From Clostridium scatologenes (GTDB lineage Bacteria; Bacillota; Clostridia; Clostridiales; Clostridiaceae): a stretch of DNA of 64,000 nt. The first letter of the stretch is position 1; each line of letters opens with the position of its first letter. The notes under the pieces are model-generated. The model was not told the origin of the DNA, did no database searches, and worked only from the letters and a program-made list of their open reading frames with translations. The stretch spans positions 2,046,001 to 2,110,000 of the forward strand of contig NZ_CP009933.1 in assembly GCF_000968375.1 (NCBI RefSeq), in the 5' to 3' direction. The position numbers and the translations under genes are program-made. Below are positions 1 through 9,365 of this stretch, piece after piece.

Positions 1-307
1 AACCAGCCAAACCACTGCACTTAGTGAATTATCTGGCAAAAATCAAGCAGATGGTGTTGCTATAGTAAATACTGCAATGCAGATAGCTGGTGCTTTAGGT
101 TCAGCTTTATTTGTAGGTATTATGACAGCTTATCAGAATATATATTTGAAAAATATATATGATGCTGCAGCTTCAAGCAATCAAGTAAATGCAATATACA
201 GTGGCTTTAATCATTCTATAACAATTGCAGCTTTACTTATTGGAATAGGTTTTATATTGTCCTTAATTCTCAGTAAAAAAAGTAGAGCTAGGAGCAATGA
301 AAAATAG
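1..307 (+). CDS. MFS drug efflux pump, DHA2 type, C-terminal end (partial)
   Basis: The reading frame is open from the left edge (frame of base 2) and ends at TAA 305-307. Two hydrophobic helices separated by a short polar loop match the last two membrane segments of a 14-helix DHA2 (EmrB/QacA-like) proton-driven drug exporter. The protein ends in a basic, serine-rich tail. An intrinsic terminator follows at once, so this is the end of its transcription unit. The substrate cannot be judged from this fragment. Confidence 0.75.
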   Translation, partial: TSQTTALSELSGKNQADGVAIVNTAMQIAGALGSALFVGIMTAYQNIYLKNIYDAAASSNQVNAIYSGFNHSITIAALLIGIGFILSLILSKKSRARSNEK

Positions 308-380
308 CATAATGCTCACCTTGACAAAGAAAAATACTTGTACTATAATTTAATCTAAATTGCATAAAATGTTGTGTTTG

Positions 381-418
381 CCCCTCCCTAAGGATATTTG
401 GAGGGGTTTATTATTTTT
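381..418 (+). terminator. Intrinsic terminator of the left-edge efflux gene
   Basis: CCCCTCC (381-387) pairs with GGAGGGG (400-406), followed by a T-rich run. It lies between the partial efflux gene and the next MFS gene. Confidence 0.8.
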
Positions 419-439
419 AAACAAAGGAGAATTAACTTT

Positions 440-1624
440 ATGAATGAGGGCGAACAGTCTATCCAAAAAAAATTATTACTTTTAATTGTTTCACTATTCT
501 GGTTTGGACAGTATGTTTATATTCCATATCAAACACCTTATCTTGCTTCCATTGGTGTAGCTTCCTCCATGATTGGAACTATTGTTGGTGCTTATGGAAT
601 TTCACAATTAATATTAAGACTTCCTGTAGGTGTTATGGCCGATAAGAGTGGAAGACATAAGCGTTTTATCATGATTGGTGCTTTTTCTTCAGGTGCAGCA
701 TCTATATTTCGTATTATTATGCCAAATGGATTGGGTTATTTAATTGCAAACATCTTTTCTGGACTTGCCTCTGCAATGTGGATTTGTTTCATGATTTTTT
801 ATATGAGTTTTTTTTCAAGAGAGGAGCAGCAAAAAGCTACTAGTAAAATCATATTAGCAAATAATTTTGGTATGTTATGTGGATTTATTACCAGTACTCT
901 ACTTTATGATAAGCTTGGTATGAATTTTATTTGTACAACCAGTATAGCTGCTGGAATATTAGGTGTTATATTAAGTTTATTTATAAAAGAAAGAAATAAT
1001 GCTCGTACTTCTTCCCCATCCACTAGAAGCTTGTTATCAGTATGCTTAAATAAAAAGTTGATATTTTTCTCTTTACTAGCACTTATACAGCAAGGTATTC
1101 AAATGACAACAACTATGTCCTTTACTTCTCAAATAATTAAAGGATTAGGTGCTTCTTCATTTATTGTGGGATTATCTTCAATTATTTACATGCTGTCATC
1201 AGTTTTCTGGGCTGGTTTTGCCAGCTCAAAGCTTTGTTCTAAAAAAGGCCCAAGGTTTTGGATTCCTTTTGTATTTTGTGTTATAGCAGTATATTGTATT
1301 GCTGTTCCTAACCTTCATATTATTTATTTAATTTGCATATTTCAAATTTTACCTGGAATGTCTACAGGAATTCTTTTCTCACACCTCACTGCACAGGCTA
1401 TGGATGGCATAAGTGCAGATAAAAAGTCTACCGCAATGGGATGTTTCCAGGCAATCTATGCAATTGGCATGACAACATTTCCCCTTTTAGCAGGAAATAT
1501 TATTGATTTTGCAAATATGTCTGCTGCCTACTTAACATTAGCTGTAATTGCAATTGTAGGCTGCATTACTTCTATAAGCTACTATCTTATAAAAAAGCCC
1601 CATTTTAAAAAACAAGCTAGCTAA
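440..1624 (+). CDS. MFS transporter
   Basis: A 394-residue polytopic membrane protein with about 12 hydrophobic segments. The MFS loop motif between helices 2 and 3 is visible as GVMADKSGRHKR. The start at 440 is chosen because AAAGGAG lies about 10 bases upstream; a longer frame from 398 would begin inside the terminator's T-run. It probably exports or imports a small molecule by proton coupling, but the substrate is unknown. No regulator is adjacent; the gene converges on the two-component operon and they share a bidirectional terminator. Confidence 0.8.
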   Translation: MNEGEQSIQKKLLLLIVSLFWFGQYVYIPYQTPYLASIGVASSMIGTIVGAYGISQLILRLPVGVMADKSGRHKRFIMIGAFSSGAASIFRIIMPNGLGYLIANIFSGLASAMWICFMIFYMSFFSREEQQKATSKIILANNFGMLCGFITSTLLYDKLGMNFICTTSIAAGILGVILSLFIKERNNARTSSPSTRSLLSVCLNKKLIFFSLLALIQQGIQMTTTMSFTSQIIKGLGASSFIVGLSSIIYMLSSVFWAGFASSKLCSKKGPRFWIPFVFCVIAVYCIAVPNLHIIYLICIFQILPGMSTGILFSHLTAQAMDGISADKKSTAMGCFQAIYAIGMTTFPLLAGNIIDFANMSAAYLTLAVIAIVGCITSISYYLIKKPHFKKQAS

Positions 1625-1706
1625 AAAATTAGCCTATTTATAGCTAGATACGCTATCAAGCTATGAACGATTTATAATGAACTGTAATAAAAGTTCTATA
1701 CAAAAA

Positions 1707-1758
1707 CAAAAGCCATGTATAAATATGAAAACAAACTTCATTATATACATAGCTTTTG
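1707..1758. terminator. Bidirectional terminator between convergent genes
   Basis: CAAAAGCCATGTATA (1707-1721) pairs with TATACATAGCTTTTG (1744-1758) with one G-U or mismatch position. A- and T-rich tracts lie on both sides, so it can serve both the MFS gene and the histidine-kinase gene. Confidence 0.65.
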
Positions 1759-1764
1759 TTCAAA

Positions 1765-2778
1765 TTACATATAGCTCATAAAAGGAAAGTGAATTGAAAC
1801 TTCCACACCGCTGCCATATTTAGAATCTATAGTTATATAATGTCCTAACTTTTCTGCAAGCTTCTGACTTATATAAAGTCCCATTCCTGTTGAATGCTGC
1901 TTTACCCTTCCATTGTAACCTGTAAAGCTTTTTTCAAAAACCCTCTCAATATCTTCTTTTCTTATACCTATACCATTATCCTTTATACAAAGAATTTTCT
2001 CCTTTTGTTCTACCTTAGCATATATTTTTATATTTCCACCCTTAGCTGTATATTTTATGGCATTGTCCAAAATCTGTTTTATTATGAACTTAAGCCATTT
2101 GTAATCAGAATTAACCTCTATATCCAAATTTTCTACTTCCAATTTTATATCCTTATTTATAAACCAAGAAGCCTCACCTTTTATGCTATCTTTCACAATC
2201 TGTTCAATTTTAACAGTATCTATTCTATAATCTTTAGAGAAATCATTTATCCTAGAATAAAATAATACCCTTTGAATATAATCTTCAACCTTCTCTATTT
2301 CCATTTCTACTGCATATAATAGTTTTTCATTGTCATTATTTAAATTGTTTTCAATTATAAGCTTGGAAGCTGCAATAGGAGTTTTTATTTCATGAACCCA
2401 AGTAGTTAAAAATTCAACACTTTCATTGTTATTGTTAATAAGCTTTTCTATTTGTATATTAGCATTTTCATGTAACTTATTAATTGTATCCAAATAAATT
2501 TTTTGCTCCCAGCTTAAAGGAGAAGGTAAGCTGTAAATCCAATCTAATCCTTCCTTAGGTATCTTCTTGATTTTACTTATATGATAAGCAATTATACTAT
2601 AATCAATTGCAAGATATATTAAGAACATCAAAAAAGAAACTGTAACTAAATATTCCGCATTGGATTTTAACATTCTTATGGATTTATCAAAGAAAATTAC
2701 TCCACCTATAAATATCATTAATGTAATAAAGAAAATAATTAAACTTCTTCTATCCCTTAAATATTCTTTTAAACTCAT
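1765..2778 (-). CDS. Bce-type intramembrane-sensing histidine kinase
   Basis: 337 residues. Two membrane helices near the N-terminus (about 13-31 and 43-66) are separated by a very short outer loop, the hallmark of BceS-type kinases that sense through their ABC transporter rather than through a sensor domain. The phospho-acceptor box is TWVHEIKTP with His129; the ATP-binding domain shows DNGIGI and a GMGL box near the C-terminus. Its start overlaps the stop of the response regulator (ATGA type), so the two are translationally coupled. It should phosphorylate the regulator encoded at 2775-3449 in response to cell-wall-active peptides handled by the transporter at 3519-6171. Confidence 0.87.
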   Translation of the reverse strand: MSLKEYLRDRRSLIIFFITLMIFIGGVIFFDKSIRMLKSNAEYLVTVSFLMFLIYLAIDYSIIAYHISKIKKIPKEGLDWIYSLPSPLSWEQKIYLDTINKLHENANIQIEKLINNNNESVEFLTTWVHEIKTPIAASKLIIENNLNNDNEKLLYAVEMEIEKVEDYIQRVLFYSRINDFSKDYRIDTVKIEQIVKDSIKGEASWFINKDIKLEVENLDIEVNSDYKWLKFIIKQILDNAIKYTAKGGNIKIYAKVEQKEKILCIKDNGIGIRKEDIERVFEKSFTGYNGRVKQHSTGMGLYISQKLAEKLGHYITIDSKYGSGVEVSIHFPFMSYM

Positions 2779-3449
2779 ACTATATACCCCATACTTTTTT
2801 GGGTTTGAATGTAATTTTCCAGTCCAACATCCTTAAGTTTTTTTCTAAGTCTTGTAATATTTACAGTCAAAGTGTTATCATCAACAAAGCTCTCATCCTG
2901 CCAAAGATTTCTTATAATTCTATCGCGACTTACTATGGAACCTTTGTTTTTCATAAGTATATGAAGTATTTTAAATTCATTTCTAGTAAGCTGAAGACTT
3001 TTGCCATTATACATAATAGTGTCATCTTTTAAGTTTAGTATTAAGCCTTTATGTGTAATTACATCTGACTCTAAATCATTAAAATAAGCATAGGTTCTTC
3101 TGAGCAGTGCATTTACTTTAGTAAGTAAGATATTTATTGAAAATGGCTTAGTAAGATAATCATCTCCGCCCATATTTGTTGCCACTATTATGTCCATTTC
3201 CTCATTTCTTGAAGATATAAAAATTATAGGTACCTTTGAAAGCATTCTTATTTTTCCACACCAATAAAAGCCATCATAAACTGGCAAATTTATATCCATA
3301 AGCACCAAATCCGGCTTATATTTTATAAATTCTTCTATGACCATATTAAAATCTTCTATTTTTTTGCTCTCATATCCCTGCTTTTTCAAAGCAGTAATTA
3401 TTTCTTCTCCTATGATTTCATCATCTTCAACTACAAGTATTTTAAACAT
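2775..3449 (-). CDS. Bce-type OmpR-family response regulator
   Basis: 224 residues: an N-terminal receiver domain (EDDE acidic pocket, phospho-acceptor Asp52 in LMDINLP, conserved KPF lysine) and a C-terminal winged helix ending in ENYIQTQKSMGYIV. The ATG at 3449 is preferred over a GTG two codons upstream because AAGGTG lies at the proper spacing. It is cotranscribed with the overlapping kinase. The closely matching promoter boxes upstream of the transporter ATPase (6251-6288) and of the beta-lactamase-like gene (8496-8533) are its likely targets; that link is an inference. Confidence 0.87.
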   Translation of the reverse strand: MFKILVVEDDEIIGEEIITALKKQGYESKKIEDFNMVIEEFIKYKPDLVLMDINLPVYDGFYWCGKIRMLSKVPIIFISSRNEEMDIIVATNMGGDDYLTKPFSINILLTKVNALLRRTYAYFNDLESDVITHKGLILNLKDDTIMYNGKSLQLTRNEFKILHILMKNKGSIVSRDRIIRNLWQDESFVDDNTLTVNITRLRKKLKDVGLENYIQTQKSMGYIV

Positions 3450-3464
3450 AAACACACCTTACCT

Positions 3465-3487
3465 AATGAACATGCACTAAGTTCATT
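3465..3487. promoter_or_regulatory. Inverted repeat before the response-regulator gene
   Basis: AATGAAC (3465-3471) and GTTCATT (3481-3487) form a 7-bp dyad in the 69-bp gap between the permease and the regulator gene. It may be an operator or a weak hairpin; there is no T-run, so it does not look like a terminator. Confidence 0.35.
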
Positions 3488-3518
3488 ATATGTTTCCTTT
3501 CCTTAAAAAAATGTAATA

Positions 3519-5432
3519 TTATTCTTTCCCCCACACAATATTAGTATAGGAATTTACAGTTGTAATGTAATATATAAAGTAAATGCATATATAAAATAGC
3601 ATTATCACTATACAATATTTCATTATTGCTTCATTCATTAAGCTTTGAAACACCATTAAAGCTGCTGTACTGTGACAAAGTGCAATTATTAAAGGCATTC
3701 CAAAAGTTATTGATAATTGTTTTGCTATAGACTTCTTTATTTCTTTCTTGTTCATTCCTATCTTTCTTAAAGTTAAATATCTCTTTTTATCATCAGCTGC
3801 TTCCATTAATTGTTTAAAGGAAATTATACTTCCTGTTGCTAGAGAAAATAATATTCCTAAAAACATTCCAATAAAAATAAATACAGCTCCACCCTTATAA
3901 AATCCTTGATAAGTATCATAATAGGAATCTATGTATATTCCTTGTGGAATAACCTTACTTAACTCCTTAGTAAGCTCCTTTGACCTTTCTGGATTTTGAA
4001 CTAAATATCCACTTATATTAATAACTTCACCCTTATTGCTTAAATCACTAAAAGCTTTATCTGAAACCACAATAGTTTTTGTTGTTATGAAATAACTTAC
4101 TATCTGCTGATCTGTAACTTTTTTAATATTAAAATCCATTTGTAAACTGCCTGATTTAATTGAAGTCTTACTATTGATATAATCTTTTTCTTTGTTAGAT
4201 ACTTCACCAGATTTAATAAGTAAACATTCATTATCTCCTAAATATATCTTATTTCCTCTATTTTTTATAGCAATTACACTATTGTAATCACTTTGTGATA
4301 TTATCTTTCCTTCAAAATCATCTTTTTGCAGCATAGGCAAATTAACATTTGCATTTATAAGCTTTAAATTATTCACCGAAATCAATTTGTTATCATTATA
4401 TTTATTTATGGCACTTTCAATTTTTTCACTCAATTCTTTATTTGTATTCATAAACTCATAAGAAAAAGGTATACTCCTGTTTATATCTTGTTCTGTGGTT
4501 TTATAAAAAGAATAAGCTGCTCCAATGGAAGTCAAGGTTACTGAACTTAAAAGAGAAATAATACAAAGAGTTTTTGCATTACTTTTTATTCTATAGAGGA
4601 TTTGAGCTGTAGACAGCATATTTTGTCCTCTATAATAAAACCTTTTATTCTTTTTAATAGCTTGTACAAATATTATAATTAAACTATTAAAAAGCATATA
4701 TGTACCTATAGATACTAAAATAACTATTGGTATACCCAGTCTTATAAGCTGTACTGTAGTTTTATTATAAGACATAAAGTACCCTGATAAAATAAATACC
4801 AGGGATAACACTGACATAAACCATGATGCTTTTGGAGTTTTTTCTCCCTGCCTTTGTGCACTTAAAAGTTTTATTACCTCGTACCTATATATTATACTGT
4901 AACTGTGAATAGAATTTAATAAGAAGAGTATAAAAAATACTAAAATAGTTATGTAAAAAGCTTTAAAAACAATAATAAATTTTATATTCAGAGTTTCCCT
5001 CATTAAGTAAATGAGCATAAGTGAAAAATATTTTGAAAACATCACTCCTAAAATTATTCCACAAACTATTGATAAACTTCCAATAATTAAATTTTCATAA
5101 AATAACATTTTTGCAATTTGCTTTTTTTCCATACCAATCATAGAATATATACCTATTTCTCTTTTCCTATTCTTTAAAAAGAAACTGTTTGAATACCATA
5201 TGAATATAAAAGAAAATAAAGCAACTATAATAGCTGAAGCCTTAAATATAAGCTTAACTGTAGGCTTATTATCTGCAAGTTTTACAAATACATCATTAAA
5301 AGCAATAGAACAAAAAATATAAAATATCATGACTGAAAATACAGCACTTACAAGATACATAACATAATTATTGAAGTTTTTCTTAACATTATTTACAGCT
5401 AAATTAATGAAGGTCACTGTTTTCACCTCCAA
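3519..5432 (-). CDS. Bce-type ABC transporter permease
   Basis: 637 residues with about ten membrane helices in the BceB arrangement: one N-terminal helix, two three-helix FtsX-like bundles (the loop RKREIGIYSMIGMEKKQI is characteristic of the first), and a large extracytoplasmic domain of roughly 200 residues between about 320 and 520. This domain is the usual sensing and recognition region for bacitracin- or lantibiotic-like peptides. The start overlaps the ATPase gene by 29 bases. It works with the ATPase to free lipid II-cycle targets from peptide antibiotics and signals to the kinase. Confidence 0.87.
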   Translation of the reverse strand: MEVKTVTFINLAVNNVKKNFNNYVMYLVSAVFSVMIFYIFCSIAFNDVFVKLADNKPTVKLIFKASAIIVALFSFIFIWYSNSFFLKNRKREIGIYSMIGMEKKQIAKMLFYENLIIGSLSIVCGIILGVMFSKYFSLMLIYLMRETLNIKFIIVFKAFYITILVFFILFLLNSIHSYSIIYRYEVIKLLSAQRQGEKTPKASWFMSVLSLVFILSGYFMSYNKTTVQLIRLGIPIVILVSIGTYMLFNSLIIIFVQAIKKNKRFYYRGQNMLSTAQILYRIKSNAKTLCIISLLSSVTLTSIGAAYSFYKTTEQDINRSIPFSYEFMNTNKELSEKIESAINKYNDNKLISVNNLKLINANVNLPMLQKDDFEGKIISQSDYNSVIAIKNRGNKIYLGDNECLLIKSGEVSNKEKDYINSKTSIKSGSLQMDFNIKKVTDQQIVSYFITTKTIVVSDKAFSDLSNKGEVINISGYLVQNPERSKELTKELSKVIPQGIYIDSYYDTYQGFYKGGAVFIFIGMFLGILFSLATGSIISFKQLMEAADDKKRYLTLRKIGMNKKEIKKSIAKQLSITFGMPLIIALCHSTAALMVFQSLMNEAIMKYCIVIMLFYICIYFIYYITTVNSYTNIVWGKE

Positions 5433-6171
5433 GTGCTGATAATACCTTTAGAATTTTATCAAAAAATTCTTTTCTATTTCCATTACTGATTATTTCAGTG
5501 AACAAACTGCCATCCTTTATAAATATAACTCTCCTACAAAAACTAGCTGCAAAAGCATCATGAGTTACCATTAAAATTGTAGCATTTTCCTCCTTGTTCA
5601 ATTCACTTATACAGTTAAGCAATTCTCTTGATGACTTAGAATCAAGAGCACCTGTTGGTTCGTCTGCCAGTATAAGTTCTGGATTAGTTATTATGGCTCT
5701 AGCTGCAGCTGTTCTCTGCTTTTGCCCACCTGACACCTCATAAGGATATTTATTGAGTATACTTTCTATACCTAAAGCCTCTGCTATTTTCTCTACACTT
5801 TTTTCTATTTTCTTAACACTAACTTTAGAAAGCGTTAAAGGCAGTATTATATTTTCCTTTAAAGTTAAGGTATCAAGCAAATTATAATCTTGAAATATAA
5901 ACCCTAAACATTCTCTTCTGAACCTTGAAAGTTCAGGTTCCTTTAAATGCACTATATCTTTGCCTCCTATGTTTACATTACCAGATGTAGGCTTGTCTAT
6001 AGTAGCTATAACATTTAAAAGTGTGGATTTTCCTGCTCCTGATGGACCCATAATACCAACAAAATCTCCCTTTTCCACTTCAAAACTAATTCCATTTAAT
6101 GCATTTGAAACATTTCCTCCATGACGTCCGCCATATACTTTTTTTATGCTTTGTACAGTTAATACTTTCAT
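5404..6171 (-). CDS. Bce-type ABC transporter ATPase
   Basis: 255 residues. Walker A GPSGAGKST, Q-loop FQDYNLLDTLT, signature VSGGQKQR, Walker B LILADEP and the switch His in MVTHD are all present. The start at 6171 is chosen because AAGGAG precedes it by about 9 bases; an in-frame ATG ten codons upstream lacks a site. It powers the permease encoded just downstream. Upstream lies a promoter segment nearly identical to that of the beta-lactamase-like gene. Confidence 0.9.
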   Translation of the reverse strand: MKVLTVQSIKKVYGGRHGGNVSNALNGISFEVEKGDFVGIMGPSGAGKSTLLNVIATIDKPTSGNVNIGGKDIVHLKEPELSRFRRECLGFIFQDYNLLDTLTLKENIILPLTLSKVSVKKIEKSVEKIAEALGIESILNKYPYEVSGGQKQRTAAARAIITNPELILADEPTGALDSKSSRELLNCISELNKEENATILMVTHDAFAASFCRRVIFIKDGSLFTEIISNGNRKEFFDKILKVLSALGGENSDLH

Positions 6172-6227
6172 ATTGTGTATCTCCTTAATATTTAATTTCA
6201 ATTCTCAAATAAATTATACAAAGCATT

Positions 6228-6288
6228 TATAATATATGCCATTTCTTTACCTTACAATATAAGCAAATCAATGTTACATTAATGTAAG
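6228..6288 (-). promoter_or_regulatory. Operator/promoter of the Bce-type transporter operon
   Basis: On the minus strand this holds the palindrome TTACATTAATGTAA (6274-6287), then a second half-site ATTGTAAGG, then AAATGGC and a TATA-rich -10 region. The same order and spacing recur upstream of the beta-lactamase-like gene (8496-8533). The inferred binder is the response regulator encoded at 2775-3449. Confidence 0.6.
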
Positions 6289-6357
6289 ATATAAAAATAG
6301 ATAATACAACTTCATATAATGAATCTTTATTTAGTTACTTGAATATATAATCCTCTA

Positions 6358-8343
6358 TTAATACTTAAATCCGAAAAGATTCCAATAATTTAAAAAACAC
6401 ATATATAGTATTCCTGTAAGAGCTACAAGCAAATAGTATACTCTAGAATATAATTTACTGTTTTTCTTAATCCAGTCCATTACTATAAAAACTAAAAAGA
6501 GTACGTTTAAAATCAAACTCAATATTGGCACACATAGTAATAATTTTGCTTCAATACTTATACCATACCGTGTTGGTTCTCCCAGTACAAATAATGCTGC
6601 AATAAAGAAAGTAACATTTAATAAGCTTATTACAAAAGCCATGTAAAAATTAGTTTTTTTCAAAGGATTTGTCTCACCATTTTTCTTCTTTATCCTATTA
6701 TAAATTATCCTTCCAATAGAACATATAACTACAATTAAGAATATTATTAAAGAAAATAAAGCTACTCCTATTTGCACACCTGAAAGCTCATACCAATTAA
6801 GCTTTTCATACGTACCATGCCAGCTGTCCTGCTGCTGTGCTAAGTAATAAATTTTTCCAGCTTCATTCTTCTTAAATATAATATACTCCCCATTGTCAGC
6901 TCTTTTAAACACTAATGGTTCTACTTCAGTAATATTAGTGGTATATTCAGTTCCTACAAAAACATCTTTACCTTTAAGTGTCAAAGTCTTTTCATCCTTT
7001 AGACTTATAGTTAAGCCTTCACCTTCTGGAAAGGCATCCCCTTTATGAAAAGTACTTACAGGGTTTTCGCTAAATCTATAAGTACCTACAAAATTCTTTA
7101 AATCACTTTTCCCTGTAGAAACATTTTTATTATCCTTTATCGTTTCTTTTTGTGGAAAATATTTTTTAACCATTTCCCCTACTATTTCATCAGGTACATT
7201 ATTCATTCCTTGATTTATGGATATAAAAACACCTAAATTTTCCTCTGGAAACAAAGTCATATCACTGTATATATTATCTGGTGAATATCCAAGATGTTCA
7301 ATAGCTCTATATCCATTTATAATTTTTTCATTAAATCCATAAGCCATTCCTGGAAGTCTTTTATCAAATGCTGCGTGCTGACTGTGCATGCTAATTGCTG
7401 TACTTTCCTTTAATATTCTTTCATCTTCATATGCACCATTATTTAGGTGTGCTATCATAAATTTAGCCATATCTTCAGAAGTTGATATTATACCTCCAAT
7501 GGCATAGTTATTGAAATATCCTTCCACTTCCTTAGCCTTTGAAATTTTACCATTTTCATAATTGTAACCACACTCCAATCCCTTTGGATTCATATCTCTA
7601 TTTAATGTGGAATTGTTCATTTTTAGTGGTTTAAATATGTTATTTTCAATAAAATTATTAAGAGGTTTTCCTGAAATCTGTTCAACAATTCCTCCTGCAA
7701 GTGCTGTATCATAGCTGCTGTAGTTTATAATAGTCCCTGGCTTTCTTACCACCTTAGGTAAATGCTTTTTTAAGAAATCATTCATGGACACCAAATCCTT
7801 TTTATCCTTTGACAAATCTGCTATTCTGTTATCATCTATTCCTGATGTATGTGTAAGAAGCTGTTCCACTGTTACTGAATTTGAATATTCATTTTTTAAA
7901 CTGTAACCTTTTAAATACTTATTTACATCAGCTTTTAAATCCACCTTACCTTGTTCATAAAGCTGCATCATTGCCGTATATGTAAAAAGCTTTGATACAG
8001 ATGCTATTCTTATTAATGTTTTATCTGCTGTCATAGGTACTTTATTTTCTAAATCAGCATATCCATATCCTTGGCTAAAAATAACCTGTCCGTCTTTAAC
8101 AACAGTAATTACTGCGCCTGGAACATGCTGCTTTTCCATCTTTTTTTGAAAAGTAGTGTCCATAAATACGTTCAAATCATCTTTATTACTTAGCAAGTCA
8201 TAATTTGAATTAGCTTCTGCCAAAGCTGTAATACTGTTTCCAAAACATATTATAAACATTGATATAATTGTAAATATCTGTTTTACCAACTTATTTTTCA
8301 AGAAATTTATATTTTTTTTAGATCCTTCATAACACATGCTCAT
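6358..8343 (-). CDS. Membrane-anchored serine beta-lactamase-like hydrolase
   Basis: 661 residues: an N-terminal signal/anchor helix (about 20-42), a class C beta-lactamase/PBP-like domain (about 55-370), a beta-rich linker, then four or five membrane helices at the C-terminus. The nucleophile motif is SVSK (Ser115, Lys118). The second motif reads YSS (Tyr208) where the family usually has Y-x-N, and the third motif is HLG. It probably acts on peptidoglycan stem peptides or an esterified cell-wall substrate outside the membrane. Sharing a promoter type with the Bce transporter suggests a cell-envelope stress role. True beta-lactamase activity is uncertain because of the altered second motif. 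Confidence 0.8.
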   Translation of the reverse strand: MSMCYEGSKKNINFLKNKLVKQIFTIISMFIICFGNSITALAEANSNYDLLSNKDDLNVFMDTTFQKKMEKQHVPGAVITVVKDGQVIFSQGYGYADLENKVPMTADKTLIRIASVSKLFTYTAMMQLYEQGKVDLKADVNKYLKGYSLKNEYSNSVTVEQLLTHTSGIDDNRIADLSKDKKDLVSMNDFLKKHLPKVVRKPGTIINYSSYDTALAGGIVEQISGKPLNNFIENNIFKPLKMNNSTLNRDMNPKGLECGYNYENGKISKAKEVEGYFNNYAIGGIISTSEDMAKFMIAHLNNGAYEDERILKESTAISMHSQHAAFDKRLPGMAYGFNEKIINGYRAIEHLGYSPDNIYSDMTLFPEENLGVFISINQGMNNVPDEIVGEMVKKYFPQKETIKDNKNVSTGKSDLKNFVGTYRFSENPVSTFHKGDAFPEGEGLTISLKDEKTLTLKGKDVFVGTEYTTNITEVEPLVFKRADNGEYIIFKKNEAGKIYYLAQQQDSWHGTYEKLNWYELSGVQIGVALFSLIIFLIVVICSIGRIIYNRIKKKNGETNPLKKTNFYMAFVISLLNVTFFIAALFVLGEPTRYGISIEAKLLLCVPILSLILNVLFLVFIVMDWIKKNSKLYSRVYYLLVALTGILYMCFLNYWNLFGFKY

Positions 8344-8469
8344 GTTCCTCCATAGCTTTAACGTCTTAAGAAGTTAACTAGCATTTTTCTTAAAACTACT
8401 TATTTAAAGTTTCAAGTTCAAAGCTGTACATATTCTTTAACTTTAACCTTTAAATAAATTATAAAAAAC

Positions 8470-8533
8470 ATCCTTAGTATGAGCCATTTATTTACCTTAC
8501 AATATTCATTAACTAAAGTTACATTATTGTAAG
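8470..8533 (-). promoter_or_regulatory. Operator/promoter of the beta-lactamase-like gene
   Basis: On the minus strand: CTTACAATAATGTAAC (8518-8533), an A/T spacer, then ATATTGTAAGG and AAATGGC. It matches the 6228-6288 element at most positions, including the spacing between half-sites. The untranslated region to the start at 8343 is about 120 bases and contains no convincing gene. Confidence 0.55.
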
Positions 8534-8612
8534 GATGAACGTTTAACTTCAAGTTAAATGCAGAAACATTATTAATTTCATCTGAAAATTTATAATTTAA
8601 AAGCAAATATTA

Positions 8613-8664
8613 AAACCAAGAATTTTTGATGTTTTAATGATAAACTTTCAAAAATCCTTGGTTT
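8613..8664 (-). terminator. Terminator downstream of the GntR gene
   Basis: AAACCAAGAATTTTTGA (8613-8629) pairs with TCAAAAATCCTTGGTTT (8648-8664) apart from one mismatch, flanked by A/T tracts. It separates the GntR gene from the beta-lactamase promoter. Confidence 0.65.
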
Positions 8665-8705
8665 TTTAACTTATTGTTTTATTTAATTGCCAACTAAAAA
8701 TATAT

Positions 8706-9365
8706 TTATGACATATCTACTTTTTTATCCTTGTTTATTGGAATAGGAACAATATCTGGAATCATAAGATTCTCAATATCTGCCTTCAAAATGTTAACAG
8801 CCATTTCAATTTCTCCTCTTTCCAAATAATCAATTAAAACCATATGCAAACTGGTTCTACTATAATGCTTTCTCTGTACAAAGCAAATAGTTTGAATATT
8901 CATGGCATCTTCTAGAAGTTTATATGCATAATGGTTGCCATAAATGGAGAATAATTTCAAATGAAATTGACAATTATAATTCCAGCGAACCATAAAATCA
9001 TTGTCTGGACAATTGGTATGACCCATACAAATATTTTTCAATTCTTTTATTGAGGTCTCATCTATATACATGTGATAATTTTCCAAAAAAGAACATTCTA
9101 AAGCAGAACGAAATTTTGTAATTTCCAATAATTTATTAGAACTTGGCTGGATAATTTTATATCCCTGCCTTGGAATACTGGCCAGTATATGAGTTCCAAT
9201 AAGCTGTGTAAGTGCTTCACGTATTGGTGCACGACTAACGCCGTATTTTTCCATCAAAAATTTTTCAGTTAAGATAGTATCTGAAGAATATACTCCATTA
9301 ATAATATCAGAAAATAAAGCATTATAAATTTGATTTTTTAATGTATCCAAGCTCTTTTCCCCCAT
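8706..9365 (-). CDS. GntR-family regulator with FCD domain
   Basis: 219 residues. The N-terminal winged helix-turn-helix (about 10-75) contains the family pattern around EKYGVSRAPIREALTQL, followed by a helical FCD ligand-binding domain (about 85-210), so it belongs to the FadR subgroup. These usually repress and are released by a small organic acid or amino acid. It is divergent from the cysteine desulfidase-like gene at 9780, its most likely target. AGGAGG lies just before the start. Confidence 0.85.
   Translation of the reverse strand: MGEKSLDTLKNQIYNALFSDIINGVYSSDTILTEKFLMEKYGVSRAPIREALTQLIGTHILASIPRQGYKIIQPSSNKLLEITKFRSALECSFLENYHMYIDETSIKELKNICMGHTNCPDNDFMVRWNYNCQFHLKLFSIYGNHYAYKLLEDAMNIQTICFVQRKHYSRTSLHMVLIDYLERGEIEMAVNILKADIENLMIPDIVPIPINKDKKVDMS

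Noticed and set aside
8418..8606. 62-codon minus-strand open frame
   Set aside because: It overlaps the operator/promoter of the beta-lactamase-like gene and the next terminator, and has no ribosome site.
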